Shown: positions 35,464 to 46,879 of the stretch, in pieces
Layout: every line of letters starts with the position of its first letter
How positions within the stretch are numbered: position 1 is the stretch's first letter
From: Mactromeris polynyma
Taxonomy: Eukaryota; Mollusca; Bivalvia; Venerida; Mactridae
DNA: 64,000 bases
Assembly (NCBI GenBank): GCA_032209605.1
Contig: JASFXZ010000003.1
Span: 33,444,762 to 33,508,761 of the forward strand
Reading direction: 5' to 3'
Made by a program: the position numbers and the translations under genes
Notes under the pieces: model-generated
The model's input: only the letters and a program-made list of their open reading frames with translations
What the model was told of the DNA's origin: nothing
The model's database searches: none

Positions 35464-35480
35464 ATGGCGGCGAGTGTCAA
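35193..35480 (-). CDS. Unrecognised 95-residue ORF antisense to COPS4 exon 1
   Basis: ATG at 35480, stop at 35193. The predicted product (KPWIDRLIPMKRQEIFYPHS, then AWYREFPPLYRLAIVGNL) has a protein-like composition with few low-complexity stretches. Its first codons overlap the COPS4 5' coding end on the other strand, so a bidirectional promoter would have to overlap both genes. I do not recognise the family. It could be an exon of a divergent gene, a transposon remnant or chance; a spliced continuation was not found. Confidence 0.25.
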   Translation of the reverse strand: MTLAAIFQAFADNDPVGTAYDKLIIGVPRSQLDKPWIDRLIPMKRQEIFYPHSLVRAWYREFPPLYRLAIVGNLRSFPSVAAYVDKRLNVRVITY

Positions 35481-38400
35481 ACAACAACTTGCACAACTTG
35501 CAAATTTATCTCATTCTAAGGATGTCATTGAAAAGTGAGAGTAACAGTAAAAATAATTAAATCACTACTGTCATATGTTAATTATACAATACGAAGCAAT
35601 GCAAAACATGGTCAATTATCCATATATTTTAAGAAGTCTTGGCCATGAAGTGGAATTTCGAGTTCGACTTACTCATCTTCTCGGTTATCGTATAACATTT
35701 GAACTATAATACATGTGAATATCGATATATCAAATATTTTTTCATTCTGTCAATACCCGTATTGTAGTGGTGTAGGGTTAGACGGCCGCCTGGTTAGCTC
35801 GGTTGGTAGAGTGCTGTACTAGTGTTTAGGGGGTCGTGGGTTCGAGCCCCACATTGTGCACACGTCTTCTCCTTGATTTACTTCAATGGTGGCAGTGGTG
35901 TTTGACGGCTCATGGTGGTTAAGTCTCAAATGCCGGGAGGGGGAGGAGTGTAGTGGTGTGTGGTTAAGACGGCTGCCGGGTTAGCTCAGTCAGTAGAGCG
36001 CTGTACTAGTGTTTAGGGGGTTGTCGGTTCGAGCCCCACATCGGGCGCATTTTGTCTCCTTGATTGACTTCAGTATGTGTATATGTAGCCTAATCTTACT
36101 GATCTAAAATATGACACTGTCAAGCCGTTGGATATCCGGACAGCTAGCTTATGGTTCTATACTGTTTGCTTGTATTATCGCGGTATTGACGAAATAACGT
36201 TACGGAAGAAAAGCTTCCTTTGGTTTTCTTTTGTGTTCAGTTTCTCCTTTAAATATTTTATAGTTAAGTAATGCTGAAAATATTTCTTTTCCGTATATTT
36301 CCTATTTAGGCTATTATGCCAAATAGCAGCAGACACTATAACTGGACAGATAGACGGGCCTTTATGGTCATGCTAGGCGTCTTGTATGCTGTTGACCCGT
36401 ATTTTCGTGGGGCTAACGGATAAATTTCGCGCATGCGCCGTAAAAACAGTAAACAATAAAACTGAACGTTCATAAACTGACAGTAAAATCATTATAAATA
36501 ACTTGAAATACTTTGTTAAAACAACGTTCGCTTACATTTTAATCTCGACTGTCGGAAGTCTGTATCACTGATAATTGATGCTTAAATATCTTGTACATAT
36601 ATTTGCCGAAACTAAGGCAATACATTTAATTAGCTCAAATTATTTGTATTCATGTTGCAACACAATAATAACTTAGTAGGATTAGGAAACGCATATCGCA
36701 AGAATACTCAGTCTGAGTGATGCAGTTACTGAAGATGATGACTCATGAGAAATATGCTAGTCAATACTGTGGTTGTGTTAATATCACATAATGACACAGT
36801 TTTATATTCGCACATACCTCCTTTAATACAATTCTAAAAGTGGTAAATCCAAGATGTAGAAACTATGTTTTCACATGTTCGGTAGACTATATTTTTAGAT
36901 TAAATGTAGTGTAATTAATTGCTGCAAGTAACTTATAGTTATGATTAAATCAACCAATTAATTCTATAGTCTTTGGTATATATAAGTTTGTTAATGATTG
37001 AATAATGCCTGATAATGTAAACAAAGAAACTGTTCAATATGCATATTTCATGGATTTAAGATTGATAATAGAGATTGACCATTATTGGCATTAATACTCT
37101 TCTACTTTCAAGTCAAAGAAATGCATGAAAACATACTCAATATATGGTAATTAATTCTGGTTGGGATTACTGATTCTGAGATTCAGAAATTTTGCCTGTG
37201 GTATGTTCATAGTATTCACGCTGACATTATTTTATTTCGCATATTTATTTGCGTTTTAGAGGAAGGGGAAGTAAGCAAGATACGTTAGCCAATGTAGAAA
37301 AGGTACCTGTCTATAAATTGCTTGAACCCTTTGCTAGCTACAAAATGGCGCACGCAAGACCAGACGACACTGTTCCGCATGGACGCCATTTTGATTAGCA
37401 AAGCTAGCACTGTCAGATCACGCTACCTATATAAAGATCATTTCTAAGATATGGGCTACTTTTCCTACATTTAAGAAATGGCACCACTACTTTCCCTACG
37501 TAACACTAGTTAGGATTCTATTTTTCCTACCTCTAAAAAAAAACGTCTCCGGTCACCTATGGCCAAAGTCAAATAGGTCTTGCTTTGATTGAACCACGCA
37601 CTATCTAGCCCTTGAAAATATACACCGTGTATTACTATATTTAAGTGATTTGCCGCGTTATTAATTGTTGTCACCTGGTGTCTACCTCACCATTTGAAAT
37701 AATTTTATAGTCACCAAATGCCATAGTCTTGTAATGTTTATTTTGATCAAATGAACACAATAAACAAATTTAAATGTGAAATTAAATATTTCAATTAACT
37801 AACACATTATTTTCTTACTCAGGTACAAGACAATTCTTGAGGGAATATTCAAGTCGAGAGCTAGCGCAGACTTCATCCAGCAACTTCAGATATTTGTTGA
37901 AGCATGTAATGTATTTATTAATCCTTATCAAAATAAATTCGTAAGAAGTATAATATTTTAATTTATTTAATATATTTATATATATTTAGAAAACAAGTAA
38001 TGGTATTGAAAATAGAATTTGTAATACTGCTAGAAAATATATATTTGAAAACCCATTATCAATTATAACTTATTAACACACATAACCTCAATTCCAGTGT
38101 TTATTCAACATTTCATTTTTCAGTATTGAATGAAGTGGTCAGTTTGGTGATATCTCGTCAATTGTTGGGTGATTTTTGTTCCCATCTCCTACAATTAGAA
38201 GACCTTATAGCCAAGCAAGTTGCTCATTTCACACTTGAAAAGGTCCAAGCAAGGGTTATCTCATTTGAAGAACAAGTGAGGCTTACTTTACTATTTAACT
38301 GTTACATTATAGTTTTTCATTAATTTTCAAATTCATTATTTCCCATAGTTTGCAATGATGATTACAAAAAAAATATATAATGTCCTACAAATACAACTGA

Positions 38401-41400
38401 TCTTAAAGTGCAATTATCTAAATTGCATGTTAATCCTGCTTCTATATATTACATACAGATCAGCAAATTGGGTTGGTTCTTTTGTAATAAAACATTGTGT
38501 ATGTTAAGTTGTATTAACCGAATCTTCAGCAGTGGTTTGTTATGATGAGGTAACATAAATGTTTTTTTGTCCTATACAGGTTGCTGCTATTAGGCAACAT
38601 CTAGCAGATATATATGAAAGAGAGGGATCATGGAAGGAAGCTGCCAATATATTGGTTGGCATTCCTTTGGAAACGGGACAGAAGTATGATTTTTATTTTA
38701 TTTATTTGTCATTTTTTTTAAAAATCTCTTCAACCTTCGAGCACGTTTGATTTTGTATTCATGCAGGAAGTTCTTCTAATGATTATGTTCATTATTAAAG
38801 ATTAGATCTAGAAATGAAGTAATGTATCATTTGTATCTTGCAATGATCCCTTGAATGAATTTCATTGTACCAACGATGTTCCTGTATTTGCCACAGGGTT
38901 ATCATAACAATTAACATCACATTTCTTTAAATTTCCATATTTGCGCTGCTGTGGTAATTCCAGCCTTTTCTGTAAATGACATCATTTCCAGAAAACGCAA
39001 CATGTGATGTCACTAGGTGCAAGCAGGAAACAATGTTTACTCCATATGGTCACATCCTTTTCATATTGCCATATGGGGCAAATACTGCTAACTGTCAGTA
39101 CATAATCACTACATAGTGACGTTTCCTGGAAATGACATCACTTATAGAAGAGATTGGAATTCCCATAGCAGCGCTCATCTGATGATTTATTCATGATTTT
39201 ATTAACTATTTCAGACATTATACAACAGATTACAAGTTAGAAACATACTTGAAGATTGCCAGATTATATTTGGAAGATTCAGACTCAATTCAAGCCGAGG
39301 CTTACATAAATCGTGCTTCTTTGTTGCAGACTGATTCACAAAATCATGAATTACAGATTCATTACAAGGTACATTTTGGATTACTTCCTGAGTATTTTAG
39401 TGAACAATACACCGCTAAAGCTCCTATATCCCTTTGTACCATGATAACACCTTTCTTTCCCCTATATGATCCCCAATTATTTTCAACAAGAACAGTATCT
39501 TATAAATATTCCATTGTATACTTTTGCATGTGTTACACATTTTTTAAAAATTGGCAAAAATAGCACCAAAAAAATTATATATATTTCTCCAATTCAGGTA
39601 GTTTTCAAGAGAAATAGTTTATAAAAGTTTTTAACCAATTACTTACATAATTTTATTTCAGGCATGTTATGCTCGAGTTCTTGACTTCAGACGGAAATTT
39701 ATTGAAGCGGCAGTGAGATATAATGAGTTATCTTATAAAAGTATCATTGCTGAAGATGAAAGGATTACTGCATTGAAAAATGCTTTGATTTGTACAGTCC
39801 TGGCTTCAGCAGGTATGAAACTAAAATGAACAGGCATCTATTAATAAGTAAAAGTAAAGTGTTTATTTATAGTGTCACCCCTACTTAAAGGGCCAGCCAT
39901 GTCTGACTTTTGAGACACCTACTCTCTGAGCATATTTACTTCCCGATTCCGATCCTTTAATGCTAGGCACCAGGGAGGTGAGCACACAGTAACCATTATT
40001 TAACTAGCTGGCAGCTCATCAACTGGCCAATATCAGAAAAAACCTACCAGGATTAGAATCTTCAACATTCTGCGGATGCCTTAACCACTCAGCCAAGGGA
40101 GATGGTTAATATTGAGTTTATATCGTCATCTCCTCATAAACTGCTTTTTGGATTTCAGCCATAGATAATTTATCATATAGGATATTACATGAGTGATCAT
40201 AAATTACCAAATTTATTAAATAGTTTTCTGAAAATGATGAAAACTCGCCTTTAGCGAGTTTTATCGTTTCCTGAAAACAAGTGTATAAATCCAAAAAATT
40301 ATTAACTTAATTGTAATATTTTATTTGTATTATGAATTGCAAATTAACTTTTTATGGGTGAAATTAACTTTTTATAGGTGAAATTTTCATGTATGAGCCA
40401 AATTATGGCCGTTAGAATTTTCTAATGACTGTACCGTCAACTCTCGTTATGTTGAATTCTTCAAGACCACAGAAAATACCCCATCTTTACAAAAAATGGA
40501 CAGGTTGATATGTTCATGGTTTAGGACACATGTGTACTGTAATCTATTTCAGGTCAACAAAGGTCTAGGATGTTGGCTACATTGTTCAAAGATGAAAGGT
40601 GTTCAAAATTACCAGCCTATAATATTCTTGAAAAAATGTGAGTAATGTGTAAATAAATTTCCACAGCTTTGATTTTATTCAAATTGCTTAAGATAGGGTT
40701 CATAAGGTTATATCATTTCTCAGTCAATGACTGGTGGAACCTTAAAAAGATCATTTATGAATTTTTACATGAAAGTTGCACAGCCAATGTTGTACACATG
40801 TTTCTTACTTCGCGTGTTTCCTCCCTTGTCTTTCCTTGCTCCTCATTCTTTCAATTTTACTGCTGTTATGTTTAAAGATAATAGACTGGCATCGCAACAA
40901 AATCAGCACAATTATTTTTACCCGTAATTTATGTACTCATTGTTTGGTACAAGTTAAGAACAAAAACTTACCTTCAAAATGTACTGATCATTAAATATTG
41001 GAATAAAAACATTGCCGGGTTCTTTGTTTACATGGGCACCAAATATTATTGTGCTTATATCGTTAACATTATTGATCATATTGGTGTGTTTATTTTTGGG
41101 CACTTTTGTGTACACGTGTTGACTAAGTTTTTGAACTCAAAAGGCTTTTTCTATGGATAATTCTTTACTAACCATTGTTTAAATATGTATATTTTCTATT
41201 TCAACGCTCTTTTTTTGTATAACACTCTAAAGATACAGGTATATTATTTTTAAGGTGTTCTTTTTGCTTTTTAATATTAAAAAGTTTCATGTTGTAGCTT
41301 TACAATATATCTACAGGTATTTAGACAGAATTATTCGCAGTAGTGAGTTAGAAGAATTTGCCGCATTGTTACAACCTCATCAAAAAGCTGTAACCTCGGA

Positions 41401-44400
41401 TGGTAGGTTGTCATTTATTTTTTATTTTCCGGGTCTTAACACTGTTTGTTGGTAATACATTTGAAAAGAAAGAAGTAATTACGGATTACACTTAACACTA
41501 TAATCATTGCCTGTTTAGCCAGTTTCTACTTTCAGTTTAGTTGTAAAATTAATACAGTTTGAAAATTGCATGCTAGTGTCAAAAAATGTGTTACGGCCTT
41601 TAACAAATGTAGTATTCTTTATGTGAAGTTCTTGTGTTAATATTTAAAATATGTTATTTAATTCTAAAACAAATGTTTTGTGCGTGTATTACACCATTCT
41701 TTCGTAGGATTAAAAGCCAGTATGATTCGTACAGATTAACAGGCAAGTAACGTGGCCGATAACAGGATATGTTCTTCAGCAAATTTTACAACGTCAAATT
41801 TCCTTATCGTAAAAAGACAATATTTCGCAAGCATTTTTTTTCTCAAAATATAATGATTGAAAAATTGCGTTTCTGTTTTGTTTCAGGTTCAACAATATTG
41901 GCCAGGGCAGTTATTGAGCATAATCTTTTGTCTGCAAGTAAATTGTACAACAACATATCTTTTCTTGAATTAGGCGCTTTACTGGAAATATCACCTACAA
42001 AAGTATGTTTGTTTTCTGTTACATTTGGTCTTGATTTGTGTGTGTTAGGTGTCCTCAGACCCGCAGCTTATACCTTAAATTTAAGAATGCAATGTATAGT
42101 TGCTATATGTTATGGAAAACTCACTCTTTTGTGTCAAACTTTTTCAAAAGTCGACTTTCCTTCTTTGTCTAATGCTTTCACTTTGGTAAAACTTGTCCGT
42201 GTTTTATAAAAATAAGAATAAAAAATAGATCAATTTGAATTAAAAAAGACAACATTTACACAAACATATATATTATCAAACGCCTCTTACTTGTAGAGTG
42301 GTACATAAATTATGATTACAGCAATTTTCGTAAACTTTCCTTACGAAATACACAGCAGTCATCACAAATTAGGCTTTTTCAAGACATCGCAAGGACAGCC
42401 TCCTGACGTTAATGCCAAATTTTCGTGAACACAAACATTTCTTTACAGTCCTGAAAAAATCGACATAACGAGAGTCAACTGTTTTTTGTTTCTTTGGTTC
42501 TGAAATTTGAAATAAGAGTGTGTATTGTTTAGTGCAAATTTAATAGATCTACATGTTATAGTTTAAGCTGATGAAATCATATTCACAGTTTCCAGTCAAA
42601 CTCTCTTTCTATATAATTATACATATTTGTGGTTAAATATGTGTAAGTAAGGAGTAATTGTATTAATAATTGCAGTACAAAAATAAATGCTGACACTTTT
42701 CAGGCTGAAAAAATTGCTTCACAGATGATAACTGAAGGTAGAATGAATGGATACATTGACCAGATTGACTCCATCGTACATTTTGAATGTAAGTTAAACT
42801 CACTAACTTTTTGAATTGTATAAAAATGTATCTTTTAGTTTCAATAAATTGAGGGAACTGATGTTTTTTTAGATGCTAATAGTGTCTTCAACTATGGTCA
42901 GTTACGCCAGTTTCAGTTGAATTGTCTAACTGACCGAGTGTCTAACCCTTTAACTGACCGAGTGTCTGACCCTTTAACTGACCGAGTGTCTGACCCTTTA
43001 ACTGACCGAGTGTCTGACCCTTTAACTGACCGAGTGTCTGACCCTTTAACTGACCGAGTGTCTGACCCTTTAACTGACCGAGTGTCTGACCCTTTAACTG
43101 ACCGAGTGTCTGACCCTTTAACTGACCGAGTGTCTGACCCTTTAACTGACCGAGTGTCTGACCCTTTAACTGACCGAGTGTCTGACCCTTTAACTGACCG
43201 AGTGTCTGACCCTTTAACTGACCGAGTGTCTGACCCTTTAACTGACCGAGTGTCTGACCCTTTAACTGACCGAGTGTCTGACCCTTTAACTGACCGAGTG
43301 TCTGACCCTTTAACTGACCGAGTGTCTGACCCTTTAACTGACCGAGTGTCTGACCCTTTAACTGACCGAGTGTCTGACCCTTTAACTGACCGAGTGTCTG
43401 ACCCTTTAACTGACCGAGTGTCTGACCCTTTAACTGACCGAGTGTCTGACCCTTTAACTGACCGAGTGTCTGACCCTTTAACTGACCGAGTGTCTGACCC
43501 TTTAACTGACCGAGTGTCTGACCCTTTAACTGACCGAGTGTCTGACCCTTTAACTGACCGAGTGTCTGACCCTTTAACTGACCGAGTGTCTGACCCTTTA
43601 ACTGACCGAGTGTCTGACCCTTTAACTGACCGAGTGTCTGACCCTTTAACTGACCGAGTGTCTGACCCTTTAACTGACCGAGTGTCTGACCCTTTAACTG
43701 ACCGAGTGTCTGACCCTTTAACTGACCGAGTGTCTGACCCTTTAACTGACCGAGTGTCTGACCCTTTAACTGACCGAGTGTCTGACCCTTTAACTGACCG
43801 AGTGTCTGACCCTTTAACTGACCGAGTGTCTGACCCTTTAACTGACCGAGTGTCTGACCCTTTAACTGACCGAGTGTCTGACCCTTTAACTGACCGAGTG
43901 TCTGACCCTTTAACTGACCGAGTGTCTGACCCTTTAACTGACCGAGTGTCTGACCCTTTAACTGACCGAGTGTCTGACCCTTTAACTGACCGAGTGTCTG
44001 ACCCTTTAACTGACCGAGTGTCTGACCCTTTAACTGACCGAGTGTCTGACCCTTTAACTGACCGAGTGTCTGACCCTTTAACTGACCGAGTGTCTGACCC
44101 TTTAACTGACCGAGTGTCTGACCCTTTAACTGACCGAGTGTCTGACCCTTTAACTGACCGAGTGTCTGACCCTTTAACTGACCGAGTGTCTGACCCTTTA
44201 ACTGACCGAGTGTCTGACCCTTTAACTGACCGAGTGTCTGACCCTTTAACTGACCGAGTGTCTAACCCTTTAACTGACCGAGTGTCTAACCCTTTAACTG
44301 ACCGAGTGTCTAACCCTTTAACTGACCGAGTGTCTAACCCTTTAACTGACCGAGTGTCTAACCCTTTAACTGACCAAGTGTCTAACCCTTTAACTGACTG

Positions 44401-44680
44401 AGGGATCTAGATGGTTTCATACTTGTTGGATTAATTGTCAATTTTGTTTGATTAGTCTTTGAACTAGCAAATTACAAAATCATATGTGAATGCATAACAG
44501 AAACTGATTTAATGAGGAGGTTTATAATGATTATTGGACATTTCAGCTCGGGAGACATTGCCTACCTGGGACAAACAGATTCAAAGTCTATGCGTTCAAG
44601 TTAACACCATTATTGAAAAGATTACTGCCACACAGCCTGATTGGATGTTGAGAACAATGGAGGCTCAGATGAACCAATGA
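35464..44680 (+). CDS. COPS4: COP9 signalosome complex subunit 4
   Basis: Eleven exons with GT-AG borders and consistent phases: 35464-35534, 37823-37905, 38124-38275, 38580-38683, 39215-39368, 39662-39812, 40553-40637, 41317-41402, 41887-42002, 42704-42788 and 44547-44680 (TGA). They sum to 406 residues, the length of human COPS4. Landmarks: [81 protein letters not shown], the PCI domain in the C-terminal half ([56 protein letters not shown]) and the C-terminal helix ending MEAQMNQ. The protein is a structural subunit of the CSN deneddylase that removes NEDD8 from cullins. Introns are rich in mobile elements and hold a 1.5-kb minisatellite. Confidence 0.98.
35764..36075 (+). mobile_element. 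Tandem pair of tRNA-derived SINE-like units, COPS4 intron 1
   Basis: Two units about 186 bp apart share 'gtagtggtgt', 'gacggc(c/t)gcc', a polymerase III A box (ggttagctc(g/a)gt...) and a B box (ggttcgagccc at 35839-35849 and 36026-36036). Both keep the T-arm, but the acceptor and anticodon stems do not pair well, and each is followed by 'tctccttgatt(t/g)acttca'. The loop reads like tRNA-Thr(AGT). I therefore call them tRNA-derived repeats and not tRNA genes. Confidence 0.7.
36168..36323 (+). repeat. Dispersed repeat, copy 2 of 2 (COPS4 intron 1)
   Basis: Matches 4182-4331 in the same orientation ('cttgtattatcgc', 'ttttcttttgtgtt', 'taatgctga', 'attatgcca'). Class unknown. The rest of intron 1 (36324-37822) holds AT-rich sequence and a short 'cctac...tttcctac' block near 37450-37540 like that in the TRPM intron. 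Confidence 0.7.
38941..39180. mobile_element. Foldback MITE, family A copy 2 (COPS4 intron 4)
   Basis: Inverse-orientation copy of 8448-8681: ends 'gcgctgctgtgg' and 'ccatagcagcgc', inner arms 'atgacatcatttccagaaaacg' and 'gtgacgtttcctggaaatga'. It ends 34 bp before the exon at 39215, so it lies close to the branch-point region of that intron. Confidence 0.8.
39858..40108 (-). mobile_element. tRNA-Ser/Leu-derived SINE, COPS4 intron 6
   Basis: On the minus strand it begins with 'ccttggctgagtggttaagg' (A box, 40095-40078) and continues to a degenerate B box, gattctaatcc (40060-40050). A ~190-bp body follows, ending in 'tataaataaacactttac'. The A box fits type II tRNAs (Ser/Leu). The B box is two bases off consensus and the variable arm is missing, which argues for a SINE. 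Confidence 0.65.
40223..40278. repeat. Short perfect-core hairpin, COPS4 intron 6
   Basis: Arms of about 25 nt with the inner 9 bp exact (aaaactcgc / gcgagtttt) around a 5-nt loop (cttta); outer arms gttttctgaaaatgatg and atcgtttcctgaaaac pair imperfectly. Could be a small foldback element. Confidence 0.6.
40435..40455 (+). mobile_element. pogo/Tigger-like terminal inverted repeat (left end), COPS4 intron 6
   Basis: The sequence cgtcaactctcgttatgttga closely matches the reverse complement of 42460-42481. 'CAGTtgACTCTCGTTATgtcga' is the kind of end I know from pogo/Tigger transposons. Only the end is visible; no transposase. Confidence 0.55.
42460..42481 (-). mobile_element. pogo/Tigger-like terminal inverted repeat (right end), COPS4 intron 9
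   Basis: Reads tcgacataacgagagtcaactg on the plus strand, the inverse of 40435-40455. Between the two ends (2.05 kb) lie COPS4 exons 7-9, so they are either two separate remnants or an unusual inverted pair. Confidence 0.55.
42925..44401. repeat. 24-bp minisatellite, ~61 copies, last COPS4 intron
   Basis: The unit ctgaccgagtgtctgaccct + ttaa repeats about 61 times, almost without error. The only variants are at the edges: the first copy and the last six read 'taaccc' for 'tgaccc', and the last carries 'caagtg'. Because 24 is a multiple of 3 and one frame lacks stops, it reads as (LTDRVSDP)n for 494 codons. The flanking COPS4 exons (42704-42788 and 44547-44680) splice together with matching phase and conserved protein, so the array is intronic. 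Confidence 0.96.
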
Positions 44681-46550
44681 AAATAAGTGTTATATATGAT
44701 GGTTCTAATGAACCACTGAACATCTAATTGAACCTAGAGCTATATTTAGTTGAAATGAATGTGCTTTTGTTTAAGTGCTATGCTTAGTTGTAACATTCTC
44801 CTTAAGATTGTTATGGGGTAGTTACCAAGGACATGGCTTCATGATGGAGCATAAGATTGTAATTACTGTGTCTTGTATTGGTACATGTGTTTGTGCTTGT
44901 CAGTAATTTGTCATATTGTTGAAATATATGGAAAATACTCTATTTTGTGTTACATTATGTAAGTTTTCGTATAGATGTGTTGTGTGACTTTCCACAGAAG
45001 TATCAGCAGCATGTACAAAATACAACCAAGTGATAACCTACACAATGAATTATTTGATGCAATCAGTAAACTATACCAGTGTGAACAATATACATGTTAG
45101 ACTTTTATTTAGATTTGTTTTTGGAATTTTGTATGACAGTCCTGCAGCGAGTGTATATCTGTTTAAACAAATGAGATTCCGAAAAAAGCATATTACAACA
45201 GCAAAAAAACAAAAACAAAGAAGACACAATTCTTGTTTAGTGGGAGTTGACAGAAGACCAAACCACGGACACTGTTGGCACTAAAAAGATAAGTAACTGT
45301 CATGTTGGCAACACAGAAAAACAAAAACAGCTTGATCCCCAAAGCATACATTAACAAGGATGTTTTGACTGAAGGCAATACATGAAGTCATTTGATTTGC
45401 ATCGTGTGATCAATAACTTTGTATGCACTTGGTAAAAAGTGAGGCCCACTGAAATTTTCCTTAATGTTCTTTTGTGCCACCACAACTGTAAATTCTATTA
45501 TCGTTTTTGTAATGGTAAGAAGTTGTCCACAGTTGTCATGTGTTCATGTAGTAATGTTCTTGACATGTAAGGCTTAAACACTTCAACCTTGCAATGAACC
45601 ACTTGTGAATTAATTAACTGCACTTTGAGATGACATTTTGATTGTTATGGGGAAACTTTTTTGACTTACTATAATTGTTTCAAAGATTAAAGGTGCACAT
45701 ATGTACATACTCCACCGCCATTGTGATTTCAAACCTTGTGATTTGTACACTAATCTTCACATGCATTTCACCATAGCAGTCCTCATTTTGCAGTTCTGAG
45801 ATGAATTTCAGATATTGTAGGAAACAATTTGTCTTGCATTTACATGTACATTATGTAACCTTTTCCTAGCTAGTACTGGAATGATATGTTTAATTGAACT
45901 GGTAATGTTTTGGATGAGTCGTGCATGGAATAGCTATCATCTACTCTAGGCTATCATAACAAATAGAAGTCGGTGCAACCTCTCTTAAATAATTCCCTCC
46001 CTAACAATATCATCAATTGTCCCGTAATGTTTCAACTACCAATGTATCTCTCTAGAGTCACAGCCTTACAACAACAGCTGACATATGCTGATCCCATAGG
46101 GTGATGCTCTGGAGAGGTTGCATTGTTAATCTATAATTATTGAAATTATTCATAACGTATCAATGGTTTTGATGTCAATTACACAGTACTTGTCTACCAA
46201 GACTCATATCTGACCTGCATGTGACAATGATCATATGGAACTAACAGTACACAACAGGTGCCTAGCGACCTGTACGCAAAATACGCCGTTGCGTACACAT
46301 GATTATCAAAAAATAGAAAAAATGTGCAATAACCAACAGTTGAGCGTTTGCATGCGGTTTGAGATATAAATTTCTGAATATATATAACGCTTCAAAATTT
46401 ACTGCATTGCTTGTGAAAATGTAACCAGATTGCACCACAAACGTCACTTCTAGAAAACGTGTTTTTCCTTGGTATTATGCCCTTAGACCTGCACAAGATG
46501 CCAGTTTGACCACGTTTACGAGTGGGTAATTATCCAATAGCTGGTCCCTT

Positions 46551-46879
46551 TTAAAGGTAGATAGTCTAGATTGTTTTTGTCAAAATATATTGACTCGTAA
46601 ACATGAGAAAAATCGATGGTGAATGCCTTTACACAGATGTACTCTAGAACACTACATTGTCACTTTTATTTCATATTGCCAAAAAACCCCACATAACACG
46701 AGTCCGAAAAAGGTATTTTCTATCCTGACCTACCCACCGAGTTAGTGCTAGCATAAGAAATACCTCTATCTGACTCGTGTTTTACAGTTCCAGAAAACGT
46801 TTATGGCATTAACATTCCACTCTCTCAAAACCTTTGCTGAGCATAAATTGATAAACACTCTGAGACTATCTACCTTTAA
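46551..46879. mobile_element. TTAA-flanked MITE candidate (piggyBac-like target)
   Basis: TTAA at 46551-46554 is followed by aggtagatagtct, and its inverse agactatctacct precedes TTAA at 46876-46879. The inner part has a second inverted pair (aacacgagtc near 46696, gactcgtgtt near 46780). TTAA duplication is the mark of piggyBac elements, but the 13-bp ends do not begin with CCC, so the class is only suggested. Confidence 0.5.

Noticed and set aside
35784..36045. Two tRNA genes
   Set aside because: A and B boxes are good, but acceptor and anticodon stems do not pair and the flanks are duplicated with the unit; they are tRNA-derived repeats.
38559..38750. 63-codon ORF with an ATG upstream of COPS4 exon 4
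   Set aside because: The ATG lies in the intron; coding starts after the acceptor at 38579 in the same frame.
42917..44401. 494-residue (LTDRVSDP)n open frame as a repeat-protein gene
   Set aside because: It is a 24-bp minisatellite in a COPS4 intron; the exons on both sides splice in phase and restore the exact 406-residue protein.
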